Of a DNA stretch of 54,797 bases, positions 39,761 to 46,584 are shown in pieces. The DNA is from a virus, in the IMG/VR virus record IMGVR_UViG_3300046791_000336, positions 1 through 54,797 of that record; one strand, written 5' to 3'. The notes under the pieces were generated by a model, which worked only from the letters and a program-made list of their open reading frames with translations, searched no databases and was not told where the DNA came from. Position 1 is the first letter of the stretch. Each line of letters opens with the position of its first letter. The position numbers and the translations under genes were made by a program.

Positions 39761-40294
39761 TCATGCTGCCCTCCTTTTTGCTTCTCGTCTAGCTTCCCTC
39801 TTCTTGGCTTCGTATTTGCGCTGATACTCGCGACCCATATTCCTATGGTGTTCGCACGTCTCTCCGCCTGGTAAGCGCGGTAGCGGACACCTGGCGCAGA
39901 GTCCCAGTTCCTTTCGTCGCGCCCTGTTCATCTTCTTTCTGTCTGACTCCGGTTGAACCACTCGCTTTACCGGATTTCCGTCTGCGTCGTACTCTCGCTC
40001 TGGTCTTTCCCGGAACACAGGCGGATCCTGCGATAGTCTGTATTCGTTGATCCTTGAAGAGACTGTTCTTTTCTCGATGCGCTTTTGTTTCGCTAACCTG
40101 TATAGCGCAGCGCTGAAAAGCATCCTCTCGTGGTCGTCTAAACACCCAATGTCGTCGCATAGGTCTGCGGCCGATATCCAGTCCCTGCTTCGGAGTGCCA
40201 GCAATGCTCGCTCGCTCGCGGTCAGCATTGGGTACCCGTTGTCGTCGTACCTGCGACACGCCTCGCGTCCGATAAGTCGTTCCGCGGAGATCAT
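39761..40294 (-). CDS. Winged-helix-like and zinc-knuckle protein
   Basis: 177 residues from the ATG overlapping the upstream stop. Residues 20-85 (LTASERALLALRSRDWISAADL ... RLAKQKRIEKR) look like a winged helix. The C-terminus has KELGLCARCPLPRLPGGETC then HH, a Cys/His knuckle also seen at 51760 and 53314, and a very basic end (KKREARREAKRRAA). Likely DNA-binding. Confidence 0.55.
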   Translation of the reverse strand: MISAERLIGREACRRYDDNGYPMLTASERALLALRSRDWISAADLCDDIGCLDDHERMLFSAALYRLAKQKRIEKRTVSSRINEYRLSQDPPVFRERPEREYDADGNPVKRVVQPESDRKKMNRARRKELGLCARCPLPRLPGGETCEHHRNMGREYQRKYEAKKREARREAKRRAA

Positions 40295-40452
40295 CGCCTT
40301 CCCTGTATCTCGCCGTAAACCGGCATCTCGTACGTGGTGACCCTGCCCTGACACGCCTTGTCCACGCAGATGCGCCGACGGCGAGTGCCAACCGCGGCGG
40401 GTCGCGTCTCCTGGACTGCGGTGTCACAGCCGCATTTTGGACATACAATCAT
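40291..40452 (-). CDS. NrdR-like zinc ribbon protein
   Basis: 53 residues. MIVCPKCGCDTAVQETR and RRRRICVDKAC ... VTTYE reproduce the N-terminal zinc ribbon of NrdR (CPxCG, VxETR, RRRRxCxxC, FTTYE), the repressor of ribonucleotide reductase genes, but the ATP-cone domain is absent. As a free-standing ribbon it may be a small transcription factor or a mimic of the host NrdR DNA-binding head. Coupled on both sides by ATGA overlaps. Confidence 0.65.
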   Translation of the reverse strand: MIVCPKCGCDTAVQETRPAAVGTRRRRICVDKACQGRVTTYEMPVYGEIQGRR

Positions 40453-40655
40453 TGCGCCGCCGCTGCCACCCGTCCGGTGACTGTCACTGAATAGCTAGCG
40501 TAGTTTTCGCCTCGCTTCTCAGCGAGACCGGACTCCACAAGTAACCTAAGGTGTCGGTTGACTCGGACCCGACTACCACCAAGTGCGGTCGCGATGTCTT
40601 CGCTAGTGGCGCTGTCGAATCGGGCCAGAGCGCGGAGGACTCGGAGTTGGGTCAT
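40449..40655 (-). CDS. Small winged-helix regulator (MarR/ArsR-like fold)
   Basis: 68 residues: RVLRALARFDSATSEDIATALGGSRVRVNRHLRLLVESGLAEKRGE has the helix-turn-helix-wing pattern of one-domain regulators. It lacks a dimerisation helix. Probably controls early or immunity genes. ATGA overlaps join it to both neighbours. Confidence 0.6.
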   Translation of the reverse strand: MTQLRVLRALARFDSATSEDIATALGGSRVRVNRHLRLLVESGLAEKRGENYASYSVTVTGRVAAAAQ

Positions 40656-40750
40656 TGGATCTCAAGCCTCCCCATTGCCACCGTAAACACTGCACCGATG
40701 GCGAGTGCGAATAGGACGAACCAAGCGGCCATGTCTTGGAGGGCGCTCAC
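40652..40750 (-). CDS. Membrane micro-protein
   Basis: 32 residues from a GTG in an overlap: a single membrane helix (MAAWFVLFALAIGAVFTVAMG). Too short for homology, supported by four-base overlaps on both sides. Early membrane peptides of this kind sometimes act in superinfection exclusion, but that is a guess. Confidence 0.4.
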   Translation of the reverse strand: MSALQDMAAWFVLFALAIGAVFTVAMGRLEIQ

Positions 40751-40830
40751 GGTTCACGCCTCGTCGTCAGAACCCACACGGTCCAGGTGATGGCGACGGT
40801 GAGAATGACGATGACGGTTTGGGCGGTCAT
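40747..40830 (-). CDS. Membrane micro-protein
   Basis: 27 residues: MTAQTVIVILTVAITWTVWVL is a membrane helix, then a basic end (TTRREP). Overlaps its neighbours as ATGA and GTGA. Pairs with the similar micro-protein downstream. Confidence 0.4.
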   Translation of the reverse strand: MTAQTVIVILTVAITWTVWVLTTRREP

Positions 40831-41018
40831 AGCTTCTTCTCCTCAGCAACCCGCGCCACGTACCCAACATCAGCGCCGTTCAGGTACGCAGCGCGAATGG
40901 CAGACGTCAGCGCAACCTTGACCATGTCGTCTGGCATCGCGAGTGGCAGGTCACAGACCGTCCTCTCCGCGTATACCCGTGCCATGTCGCGGAGGCGCTT
41001 TAGTGTTTCGGGGTTCAT
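40827..41018 (-). CDS. Small protein, unknown
   Basis: 63 residues: helical and charged (NPETLKRLRDMARVYAERTV, MPDDMVKVALTSAIRAAY) with no membrane segment. The pattern suggests a compact helical bundle. Coupled by ATGA overlaps. Not recognised. Confidence 0.5.
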   Translation of the reverse strand: MNPETLKRLRDMARVYAERTVCDLPLAMPDDMVKVALTSAIRAAYLNGADVGYVARVAEEKKL

Positions 41019-41230
41019 AGGACTCCCATCGATGCGAAGGACATGTCGTGTGCAACGTGCGTAATGCCGTCAACGGTTACGCTGTGACTCACGAACACCC
41101 CCATCCGAATCTCGACAGCCAATCGGCGATGGCGAGCGAGGGCGTGGATCTCGCGGATGAGAGAGCCGGACGAGCAGTAGTAGTTGAGGCTGCAGCGGCT
41201 GCCGGATAGGGCGTTGAGGAGGCCGCTCAC
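41015..41230 (-). CDS. Small protein, unknown
   Basis: 71 residues, GTG in a GTGA overlap. Three Cys near the start (SRCSLNYYCSSG), then LIREIHALARHRRLAVEIRMG and a beta hairpin VSHSVTVDGITHVAHD. Not recognised. Confidence 0.45.
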   Translation of the reverse strand: MSGLLNALSGSRCSLNYYCSSGSLIREIHALARHRRLAVEIRMGVFVSHSVTVDGITHVAHDMSFASMGVL

Positions 41231-41463
41231 TGTCCAGGCTCCTTCTTGAGTGCCGCGGACAAGACATCGAGAACTCGAACCACGGCGGTTCGCTCCTTGT
41301 CGATTGTGAAGTCGAACGGACCAGGCTTGAACTGGCGTCCCGCCGCGGCAACCGAGTTGAGCCGACGCAACTCCAGAGATACGGAGTCGATTCTGTCGGC
41401 TATGTCGAATCGTGCGCGCATGATCATCCTCTCCACGTCCTCGGCGTCTGGTGCGTGCCTCAC
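41227..41463 (-). CDS. Small helical protein, unknown
   Basis: 78 residues from a GTG overlapping the previous stop. RARFDIADRIDSVSLELRRL suggests a coiled segment; FDFTIDKERTAVVRVLDVL follows. No family recognised. Confidence 0.45.
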   Translation of the reverse strand: MRHAPDAEDVERMIMRARFDIADRIDSVSLELRRLNSVAAAGRQFKPGPFDFTIDKERTAVVRVLDVLSAALKKEPGQ

Positions 41464-42023
41464 GCCGCGATCCTCTTGTGTTTGAGCCAGGCTGAGGCCC
41501 AGCGGCCAATCGCCGCGATGCACTTGCACACGGCTCGAATTGCTTGCGGCGGTCGCCACTCCCAGCGCACGCGGTCAACGATATCTGTGGACGGCTCGTA
41601 GAAGCCGGGGAGCCAGCGCGTTGACTTACCGCCGTGAGTCCACGGCTGCCCCTTCACCTCTGCTACTGCAACCCATCCGGCCGCCTCGTAGCAGATGCCG
41701 GACTCGTCCTTGCGGATGTAAGAGACGACTCGGATGTAGCCCATTGAGTCTGCCGTTGACGTTGACGAGCCGAGTAGACGACTGGCTACGTTCTTGTCCT
41801 TGCCGCGGCAACACAGGCGCGTGACTTCCAGCGTGCGACCATCATCTAGTAGCCTCGCGTTGGGGCGCCCAACGATTACAACGCCAACGGTCGGCATGTC
41901 AGGCTCATCGAACAGCACAGCGGCGGTCCTGAACTTGTCGCTCACCACCGGCTTGTGGTGAGAGTGATGCGCGGCTACGTACGCGTTAGCGTCCGCTCTC
42001 GATATGGGACGCAGCGCGATCAC
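41460..42023 (-). CDS. XF1762-family (GNAT-like) protein
   Basis: 187 residues, GTG start. LRPISRADANAYVAAHHSHHKP, then GVVIVGRPNARLLDDGRTLEVTRLC and MGYIRVVSYIRKDESGICYEAAGW match a family common in phages and prophages with an acetyltransferase-like core, often annotated only as XF1762. The acceptor is unknown. The C-terminal tail after about residue 150 is extra and basic. Ends in a GTGA overlap with the next small gene. Confidence 0.7.
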   Translation of the reverse strand: MIALRPISRADANAYVAAHHSHHKPVVSDKFRTAAVLFDEPDMPTVGVVIVGRPNARLLDDGRTLEVTRLCCRGKDKNVASRLLGSSTSTADSMGYIRVVSYIRKDESGICYEAAGWVAVAEVKGQPWTHGGKSTRWLPGFYEPSTDIVDRVRWEWRPPQAIRAVCKCIAAIGRWASAWLKHKRIAA

Positions 42024-42199
42024 GCGCCGTGGCTCCTGACGTAGACCCTCGTCGGCTCATCCTCGAACGACAGCACCTCCACGATCGTGGTGTCCTCGCA
42101 ATCCCTGCACTGGCATGGACACTTCAGGCACCCATGACAAATCCACTTGCTGTGATCGTATTTGTAGCCGGGGGCGGTCTTGGTGCGGGGGCGGGTCAT
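42020..42199 (-). CDS. Small zinc-finger protein
   Basis: 59 residues, ATG in an ATGA overlap. ICHGCLKCPCQCRDCED gives six Cys and a His, enough for two zinc ions; the flanks are basic. Likely a nucleic-acid or protein-binding knuckle. Not present as a larger open frame but well supported by overlaps at both ends. Confidence 0.5.
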   Translation of the reverse strand: MTRPRTKTAPGYKYDHSKWICHGCLKCPCQCRDCEDTTIVEVLSFEDEPTRVYVRSHGA

Positions 42200-42453
42200 T
42201 GGGGATCCTTTCCGTGGAGAAACTCAATCACCGCGGCCTCCGCCGCCTTCGCTTTGTTGAACAGCGATCTGGTTGCATCCAGCGCGGCGTACGTGAGGTG
42301 CTCTCTAGTGCTCCTAGCGTCGTGCGGATTGAGTCCTGCACCGCCTCGAATGGACAACCCGCGAGCGATTACCTCGTTGCCATCCTGGATCTCAACGCAA
42401 CACACGGTGTCTCCGGCGGCTGCGTCCACCTTCGTTGTTACCCTTACGTTCAC
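42196..42453 (-). CDS. Small protein, unknown
   Basis: 85 residues, GTG in an overlap. N-terminal beta (NVRVTTKVDAAAGDTVCCVEI) with a Cys pair, C-terminal helix (KAKAAEAAVIEFLHG). Style resembles small ssDNA- or dsRBD-like domains but no match is claimed. Confidence 0.5.
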   Translation of the reverse strand: MNVRVTTKVDAAAGDTVCCVEIQDGNEVIARGLSIRGGAGLNPHDARSTREHLTYAALDATRSLFNKAKAAEAAVIEFLHGKDPQ

Positions 42454-42719
42454 GACTGCTCCTCTCGTTCACGCAGCGCCCGCTCCCACGCACCCTGGTC
42501 GCCGCGCAGAACCGCGCTACCCATCTCGCTGGTCAGGCGCATGTACTTCTCTGCTGCGACCTCAGCGCGGAGTTGCTTGACGAGGTCTTGGGCGCGGGAC
42601 AGCTCTTGTTGCAAGTAGTCAGCGCGCACGAGTTGGCGTGCGTAGTGCTGGGCAGAGCAGACGCGGCAGATGCACGACGAGTCGTGAGTGCCCGTGATGG
42701 CGGGAATGGAGACGGCCAT
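42450..42719 (-). CDS. Small coiled-coil protein with Cys knuckle
   Basis: 89 residues. CICRVC near the N-terminus is a CxCxxC knuckle; residues 30-85 are a coiled coil (YLQQELSRAQDLVKQLRAEV). TAATG overlap with the previous gene. Function unknown. Confidence 0.5.
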   Translation of the reverse strand: MAVSIPAITGTHDSSCICRVCSAQHYARQLVRADYLQQELSRAQDLVKQLRAEVAAEKYMRLTSEMGSAVLRGDQGAWERALREREEQS

Positions 42720-42859
42720 TAGCGAGCCGCCTTGATCTGACGATCCAGATCGTCAATGTGTGCTTGCAGCATCGCGCGGGCGACGACGTCGCGCTCGCGG
42801 CGCATCTCGTTAACGTTCGCGCGGCGCTCGGCGAGCAGGTCTTGGGCTGAGCGACTCAC
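42719..42859 (-). CDS. Small helical protein
   Basis: 46 residues from a GTG overlapping the upstream stop: amphipathic and highly charged (QDLLAERRANVNEMRRERD, DDLDRQIKAAR). Not recognised. Confidence 0.45.
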   Translation of the reverse strand: MSRSAQDLLAERRANVNEMRRERDVVARAMLQAHIDDLDRQIKAAR

Positions 42860-43140
42860 TGTCCACCCCCGTACTGCGCGCGGTAGGCCGCGAGTGCGAC
42901 CTCCATGGACATGACGCTGATCGGCTGCGTGGACTTTTCCCACGAGCGATCACCCGTTGCCGGGCGGCGCATGTCGCGCGTTACCGCAGAGCGCGAGACA
43001 AGCACGACCTCGGGGTCAAGCGCGTTGCGCTGCCGCTGCGCGTCTGCCTGCGCCCCGATCGCGTAGTAAACGCCCTCGGGCTTAGTCGGCTCTTCGGATT
43101 CGAAATCGTTGTTCGGGTCGGCGTCAACCGCGATGTTCAT
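42856..43140 (-). CDS. Early protein, unknown
   Basis: 94 residues, first gene after an early promoter with the start codon at its +1. Acidic N-terminus (DADPNNDFESEEPTKPEG) and a helical rest. Gene order (first of a long coupled early operon) suggests a host-takeover or regulatory role, but the sequence does not show it. Confidence 0.55.
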   Translation of the reverse strand: MNIAVDADPNNDFESEEPTKPEGVYYAIGAQADAQRQRNALDPEVVLVSRSAVTRDMRRPATGDRSWEKSTQPISVMSMEVALAAYRAQYGGGQ

Positions 43141-43175
43141 GAGCCAATCTTATAGCCGGCTCGTTATTCGGTCAA
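43141..43175 (-). promoter_or_regulatory. Early leaderless promoter
   Basis: On the minus strand TTGACC (-35 to -30), 17-base spacer, TAAGAT (-12 to -7), then six bases to the ATG at 43140, which is the predicted +1. Same geometry as the late promoters, but with T instead of C at -34, so closer to the sigma-70 consensus. Confidence 0.72.
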
Positions 43176-43453
43176 GTAATAAAATAAGCCTGACTTGTAC
43201 AGTCATCGAAAGCGTCGGCAGACACCGGCAAGTGCTCAATCAGCAGCGCTACTACCTGTCGGTAGACGTCGGGTGCTAACGCATGTAAGCGCTTGCCAGC
43301 CTGTTGCCATCGAGCGTCCAGATCTATCACCCCAGTACCATCCGCCAACCCATCCGGTGCCCCGTTGGGCGCCACGCTTAAGCTACCAAGAATGCGGCGA
43401 ATCTCATCAAGAGCTGCGGCTACGCGGGGATCGTCCACCTGTTTATCCTCCAT
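43172..43453 (-). CDS. Small protein, unknown
   Basis: 93 residues from the ATG at 43453; TTG at 43462 is in frame. Acidic and helical (DDPRVAAALDEIRRILGSL, DLDARWQQAGKRLHALAPDVYRQVV). It lies between the repressor and the early operon and may be part of the immunity region. Its stop overlaps the -35 of the next promoter. Confidence 0.5.
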   Translation of the reverse strand: MEDKQVDDPRVAAALDEIRRILGSLSVAPNGAPDGLADGTGVIDLDARWQQAGKRLHALAPDVYRQVVALLIEHLPVSADAFDDCTSQAYFIT

Positions 43454-43466
43454 TTGTTGCAACCCT

Positions 43467-43495
43467 GTTATGGGGCGTCAGCGAATGGGTTTCAA
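43467..43495 (-). promoter_or_regulatory. Promoter for the gene at 43172-43453
   Basis: TTGAAA, 17-base spacer, CATAAC on the minus strand. The predicted start is near 43460, leaving a leader of about seven bases before the ATG at 43453 and no room for a Shine-Dalgarno. Confidence 0.5.
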
Positions 43496-43532
43496 CGGAG
43501 AACTACGTATTCCTGCGTACGCTAGTCACTCG

Positions 43533-43551
43533 TTGCGCATCAATTGCGCAA
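43533..43551. promoter_or_regulatory. Inverted repeat, operator-like
   Basis: TTGCGCA-TCAAT-TGCGCAA, 7-bp perfect arms, in the gap after the repressor gene. It lies about 40 bases upstream of the -35 of the next minus-strand promoter. Confidence 0.45.
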
Positions 43552-43571
43552 ACGTTTATGGTACCCGGGGC

Positions 43572-43585
43572 TTGCTGTGCAGCAA
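43572..43585. promoter_or_regulatory. 14-base perfect palindrome, operator-like
   Basis: TTGCTG-TG-CAGCAA, with 6-bp perfect arms. It lies close to the previous inverted repeat, both beginning TTGC and ending GCAA, so they may be two binding sites of one dimeric regulator such as the repressor. Confidence 0.45.
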
Positions 43586-43617
43586 ACTGTTGCACCGCTC
43601 AGGTACGTCCGGGTTAG

Positions 43618-44061
43618 TCACTTCTTTTTGGGATCGATCTTCCTGGGGTATTCGGGGAGATCGCGTTCGAACTTTGCGACCATGCTCTCGATGAGCTCGC
43701 GCAAGTTGTCTGCCTGCTCTCTGTCGTAGTAGCGGATCGTCCTGCCGAGTCGCTGCCAGGTGCGGTCGAATTCGTCGACGAAGTGCTCTGGCGGAGCGAT
43801 GCCTAGCACGCGACAGATCCGCATAACATACGAGCTGCCGCTAGCCTCGCCGCTCTCGATGTTTGAGATCTGCGGTTGGGACAGGCCCACCTTGTCAGCC
43901 AGAACGTCCTGGCTCCAGCCGCGCGCCTTGCGGGCCTTGATCATGATGTCACGCCACTCTTCGTTGGTTGCAAGTTCTGGTTCGTTGGGCTCGCTTAGCA
44001 CGTCATCATCAGAACATAGCTCGATATCAGTTTGACTTATTTTGTCGGTTGCTTTCTTCAT
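43618..44061 (-). CDS. Repressor, XRE-family (CI-like)
   Basis: 147 residues. Acidic N-terminal arm of 35 residues, then an HTH_3 domain: WRDIMIKARKARGWSQDVLADKVGLSQPQISNIESGEASGSS. The C-terminal part (HFVDEFDRTWQRLGRTIRYY ... FERDLPEYPRKIDPKKK) is short; there is no LexA-type Ser/Lys peptidase, so induction by RecA cleavage is not expected. Divergent from the Cro-like gene, with only 24 bases between their starts. Confidence 0.75.
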   Translation of the reverse strand: MKKATDKISQTDIELCSDDDVLSEPNEPELATNEEWRDIMIKARKARGWSQDVLADKVGLSQPQISNIESGEASGSSYVMRICRVLGIAPPEHFVDEFDRTWQRLGRTIRYYDREQADNLRELIESMVAKFERDLPEYPRKIDPKKK

Positions 44062-44095
44062 AAGGCTCGCTCATAATCCTGGTCGATGGGTCGAC
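44049..44095. promoter_or_regulatory. Divergent control region of the immunity switch
   Basis: Plus strand: TTGCTT, 17-base spacer, CATAAT, then 8 bases to the Cro ATG, so the cro mRNA is leaderless or has a 2-base leader. GGTCGATGGGTCGAC at 44081-44095 holds two direct GGTCGA units and a GTCGAC palindrome over the start codon, a plausible operator. The repressor promoter is not clear. Confidence 0.55.
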
Positions 44096-44331
44096 TCTCC
44101 GCTCTGTTAACAAAGGCGCGCGGCAAACGCAACCAGACCGACATCGCACGCGCCCTTAATGTTTCGCAGCCTTTGGTCTGCAAATGGGAGCGGGGCAGCT
44201 GCGCGCCCGTTCTTAATGACGTGCGGCGAGTTGCTCGTGTGTACGGCGTTGACGCGAACGAATTGCGCGAGCTCGTAATCGCTCGCCTCGTAGACAACGA
44301 CCGCAAGCGTCGGAAGGCGAGGGCTGCGTGA
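44086..44331 (+). CDS. Cro-like XRE-family regulator
   Basis: 81 residues, HTH across RLSALLTKARGKRNQTDIARALNVSQPLVCKWERGSCAP, followed by VARVYGVDANELRELV. First gene of the rightward early operon and divergent from the repressor. It probably turns off the repressor. The start codon sits next to or at the transcription start. Confidence 0.75.
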   Translation: MGRLSALLTKARGKRNQTDIARALNVSQPLVCKWERGSCAPVLNDVRRVARVYGVDANELRELVIARLVDNDRKRRKARAA

Positions 44332-44470
44332 ATCATTCGTCAGCATTGGGTCTGAGTGACCTGGGGCGCAAGTGTGCACATGCGCGCACCGGGGTAGCCG
44401 CAACGTTCTGCTGCACCTAGCCGTCGTTTAGTTCTCCAACGGCATCGGGGGATGCCAGTCAGGAATCCGA
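44332..44470. other. Intergenic spacer
   Basis: 139 bases after the Cro-like gene with no confident gene. It contains an alternating GTGTGCACATGCGCGCAC stretch near 44373-44390. An AGGA ribosome site for the next small gene is at its end. Confidence 0.4.
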
Positions 44471-44593
44471 GTGTCTCGATTACTCATCATCTGTTTGCTC
44501 TCCTGCACCTCCCACCGCTCCGGCCCAACCTGTCACCCGCAATCGCAGGGGGCGGAGCGGACAGGCGGGCAGACGTGTGAGGTGCGGAAGTGA
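44471..44593 (+). CDS. Small lipoprotein
   Basis: 40 residues from a GTG with AGGA about six bases upstream. MSRLLIICLLSC is a short lipoprotein signal with LLSC lipobox; the mature 29 residues have two further Cys. Overlaps the next gene as GTGA. An early-region lipoprotein could act in superinfection exclusion, though nothing proves it. Confidence 0.5.
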   Translation: MSRLLIICLLSCTSHRSGPTCHPQSQGAERTGGQTCEVRK

Positions 44594-44883
44594 GCAAATT
44601 CATAGTCACGTCACAGTCTATCAGTGGCGCACCGGACCTCGAGTTCAGGTTCGACAGCGACACATGCCGGGCCGAAATCTGCGGCGCTCGGTTGTACTGC
44701 GAGGCGCGCGGTGATGGCGGCATCGACATGCGGCTCACCGATGCCACCGGCGAAGTCCTGGCGGACCTTGTGGTGAACGCTCGGTCACATCGCAACATGA
44801 CCGAGAACGTCCAGGACATCGGCTCCGCATTGCTGTGGTCGCACTGGCGGCATCAACAAGCGCTCCAGACGGAGACACCATGA
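44590..44883 (+). CDS. Small protein, unknown
   Basis: 97 residues, GTG in a GTGA overlap. Beta-rich (SKFIVTSQSISGAPDLEFRFD) with three Cys in the first half, then a helical end (NMTENVQDIGSALLWSHW). Not recognised. Confidence 0.5.
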   Translation: MSKFIVTSQSISGAPDLEFRFDSDTCRAEICGARLYCEARGDGGIDMRLTDATGEVLADLVVNARSHRNMTENVQDIGSALLWSHWRHQQALQTETP

Positions 44884-45182
44884 CCCCACTCGCAATCACC
44901 GCCATCGTTGCGGGGGCGGCGGTTGGGTACCTGTTGGCCGCTGGAACCACGTGGACGGTGTGGGGTCGCAACTTCAGGGAAGAGACAATCAGGACCGAGC
45001 CTGACTGCGTGTTGGCTGAGATTGCAACCGTGATGTGGCCATGCACATGGGCAATCGGACTCGGACTGGCAGCGCTGGCGGTCCCGTTTCTGGTCGGTCG
45101 GTATCTGTTCCTGTTCCCCGGCGCTGTCTCCACCTGGCGCAGCAACCGCAACGGGTTGCCGAAAGCACAGGTGAGGAAGTGA
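44880..45182 (+). CDS. Two-span membrane protein
   Basis: 100 residues, ATG in an overlap. Hydrophobic segments about residues 4-22 (LAITAIVAGAAVGYLLAAG) and 57-77 (TWAIGLGLAALAVPFLVGRY). Membrane topology with a cytoplasmic basic tail (WRSNRNGLPKAQVRK). Could be a superinfection exclusion or accessory protein; no match. Confidence 0.5.
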   Translation: MTPLAITAIVAGAAVGYLLAAGTTWTVWGRNFREETIRTEPDCVLAEIATVMWPCTWAIGLGLAALAVPFLVGRYLFLFPGAVSTWRSNRNGLPKAQVRK

Positions 45183-45427
45183 CGCGCATGTCTCTCGAGC
45201 AAGAGTTCTTGAGCTTCACCACCCGCCTAACCGATGACGAGCTCCGCGTGCTGATCCACCAGGCGCGGAGGATGGTGAGGATTGGGCACGCCAAGTATGG
45301 GGGGTTGGATTTGTCGAAGGAGAAACGGGATTGGACTGCCGAGATGGCGGCCGAATCCAGCGACAGACTTTTCTATGACGCATGCCGCGAAGTAGCACAG
45401 GCGATGCGCGATGGAGGTGACCAGTGA
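45179..45427 (+). CDS. Small protein, unknown
   Basis: 82 residues from a GTG overlapping the previous stop. Helical (EQEFLSFTTRLTDDELRVLIHQARRMVRIGHAKYGGLDL ... FYDACREVAQAM). The HAKYGGL part resembles the start of MazG/dATP-binding-like small phage proteins (NExxRHxKYG), but the catalytic EExxE pattern is missing. It precedes the dUTPase. Confidence 0.5.
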   Translation: MTRMSLEQEFLSFTTRLTDDELRVLIHQARRMVRIGHAKYGGLDLSKEKRDWTAEMAAESSDRLFYDACREVAQAMRDGGDQ

Positions 45428-46077
45428 TTCTCTGCATCAAGAATGAATCGGGACACGCATTCGAGAAAGCCACTGCTGGCTCTATCGGATTCGATCTGCG
45501 CGCGGTGCACCAAAACCCGGTAACCATCGAGCCAGGTCAACGCGATCGGTTCGACACCGGTATCTCTATCGAACTGCCGCCTGGCTGGGGCGCGCTGGTC
45601 CAGCCGCGATCCGGTCTCGGCTCCATGGGTGTTATCGCCATGACCGGTGTAATTGATCGCGACTACCGAGGGCGTATCTCTGTGGTGCTCATCAACCTTG
45701 GCGACCAGCCATACACAGTTGAGCCCGGCGAACGCATCGCGCAACTCGTGCCCGTGATGGTGCCGACCATTGATGCGGTGTGCGAGATGGAGGAACTGCC
45801 GAGCTCAAAGCGAGGGACGAACGGATTTGGCAGCACGGGGAGGAGCGCCTTCACCGACACAGCCAGTGCAGCCGCCCACGCAATCGCAACCGGCAGCGCA
45901 ACCGTGGTGCGCGATGACGGCAGCACGCGGGTGCATATCTCGATACCGCCGGCGTGTCCGGCGCCGGATTTTTTGGACAAGGTCGAGACACGCTCGCTCT
46001 TGGACCCGGCGCGTGGATTGGACTTTGATGTAGGCGATATCGAGTCGCCGTTGAGCGGAGTGGAGAGCAAACGATGA
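45424..46077 (+). CDS. dut: dUTPase with C-terminal extension
   Basis: 217 residues, GTG in a GTGA overlap. All five dUTPase motifs are present in order: GSIGFDLRA, QPRSGLGSMG, GVIDRDYRGRI, PGERIAQLV, RGTNGFGSTGR. It hydrolyses dUTP to dUMP and keeps uracil out of phage DNA. After motif 5 a further 75 residues (TASAAAHAIATGS ... IPPACPAPDFLDK) are added; motif 5 normally ends the protein and folds over the active site of a neighbour, so the extension is unusual. Confidence 0.9.
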   Translation: MILCIKNESGHAFEKATAGSIGFDLRAVHQNPVTIEPGQRDRFDTGISIELPPGWGALVQPRSGLGSMGVIAMTGVIDRDYRGRISVVLINLGDQPYTVEPGERIAQLVPVMVPTIDAVCEMEELPSSKRGTNGFGSTGRSAFTDTASAAAHAIATGSATVVRDDGSTRVHISIPPACPAPDFLDKVETRSLLDPARGLDFDVGDIESPLSGVESKR

Positions 46078-46205
46078 GCTGCGTTCTCGTCATCCTCGCC
46101 TTCTATCTCAAGATCGAACTGACACTCTTGTCCGTCGTTGCATACGCATGCGCGGTGTCGCCGGAGCCGGATGAGCTGCCGGTGGCGAGGGTGGTGGTGA
46201 GATGA
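46074..46205 (+). CDS. Small membrane protein
   Basis: 43 residues, ATGA overlap. One hydrophobic segment (CVLVILAFYLKIELTLLSVVAYACA) and an acidic/basic tail (PEPDELPVARVVVR). Coupled to both neighbours. Not recognised. Confidence 0.45.
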   Translation: MSCVLVILAFYLKIELTLLSVVAYACAVSPEPDELPVARVVVR

Positions 46206-46372
46206 GACCACCGCACATCTACGCCGCCTGGGACGGCAAGACATATCTCCAGTTCCGCTGCCCTCTATGCGGCAAGCAATCCGACTGGGCCGGCGTTGAG
46301 GAGTACCGAGAGACAGATGAGAGAGCGCGGAGGCATGAGGCGGAGGAGCACAAGAGGGTGGTGTACGCGTGA
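46202..46372 (+). CDS. Small zinc-knuckle protein
   Basis: 56 residues, ATGA overlap. CPLCGKQSDW followed by RRHEAEEH gives a C2H2-like ligand set: a zinc-finger-like layout with the pair of His at 5-residue spacing. Probably a nucleic-acid-binding peptide. GTGA overlap downstream. Confidence 0.5.
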   Translation: MRPPHIYAAWDGKTYLQFRCPLCGKQSDWAGVEEYRETDERARRHEAEEHKRVVYA

Positions 46373-46584
46373 ATAAGGGGCAGTGGGCGCGTGAGTCGTT
46401 GCGAGCGTGCGAGGGGTGTGACGAGTTGATTGGCTACGCCGTTGACGACTCACAGCTTATCTATGCATTGCGTGAGTCCCTCCGCTCTCTCGTCTCCCAA
46501 CTCGAGCGCGTCCAGGGCTACAGTACGCACGAGGAGCAATGCGAGTTGAGGGCGGCGCGGATGCTGGTTAGACGGGCACGGTGA
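46369..46584 (+). CDS. Small protein with CxxC
   Basis: 71 residues, GTG in a GTGA overlap. RACEGCDELIG is a CxxC knuckle; the second half is helical (IYALRESLRSLVSQLERV). Not recognised. Its stop overlaps the next GTG. Confidence 0.45.
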   Translation: MNKGQWARESLRACEGCDELIGYAVDDSQLIYALRESLRSLVSQLERVQGYSTHEEQCELRAARMLVRRAR

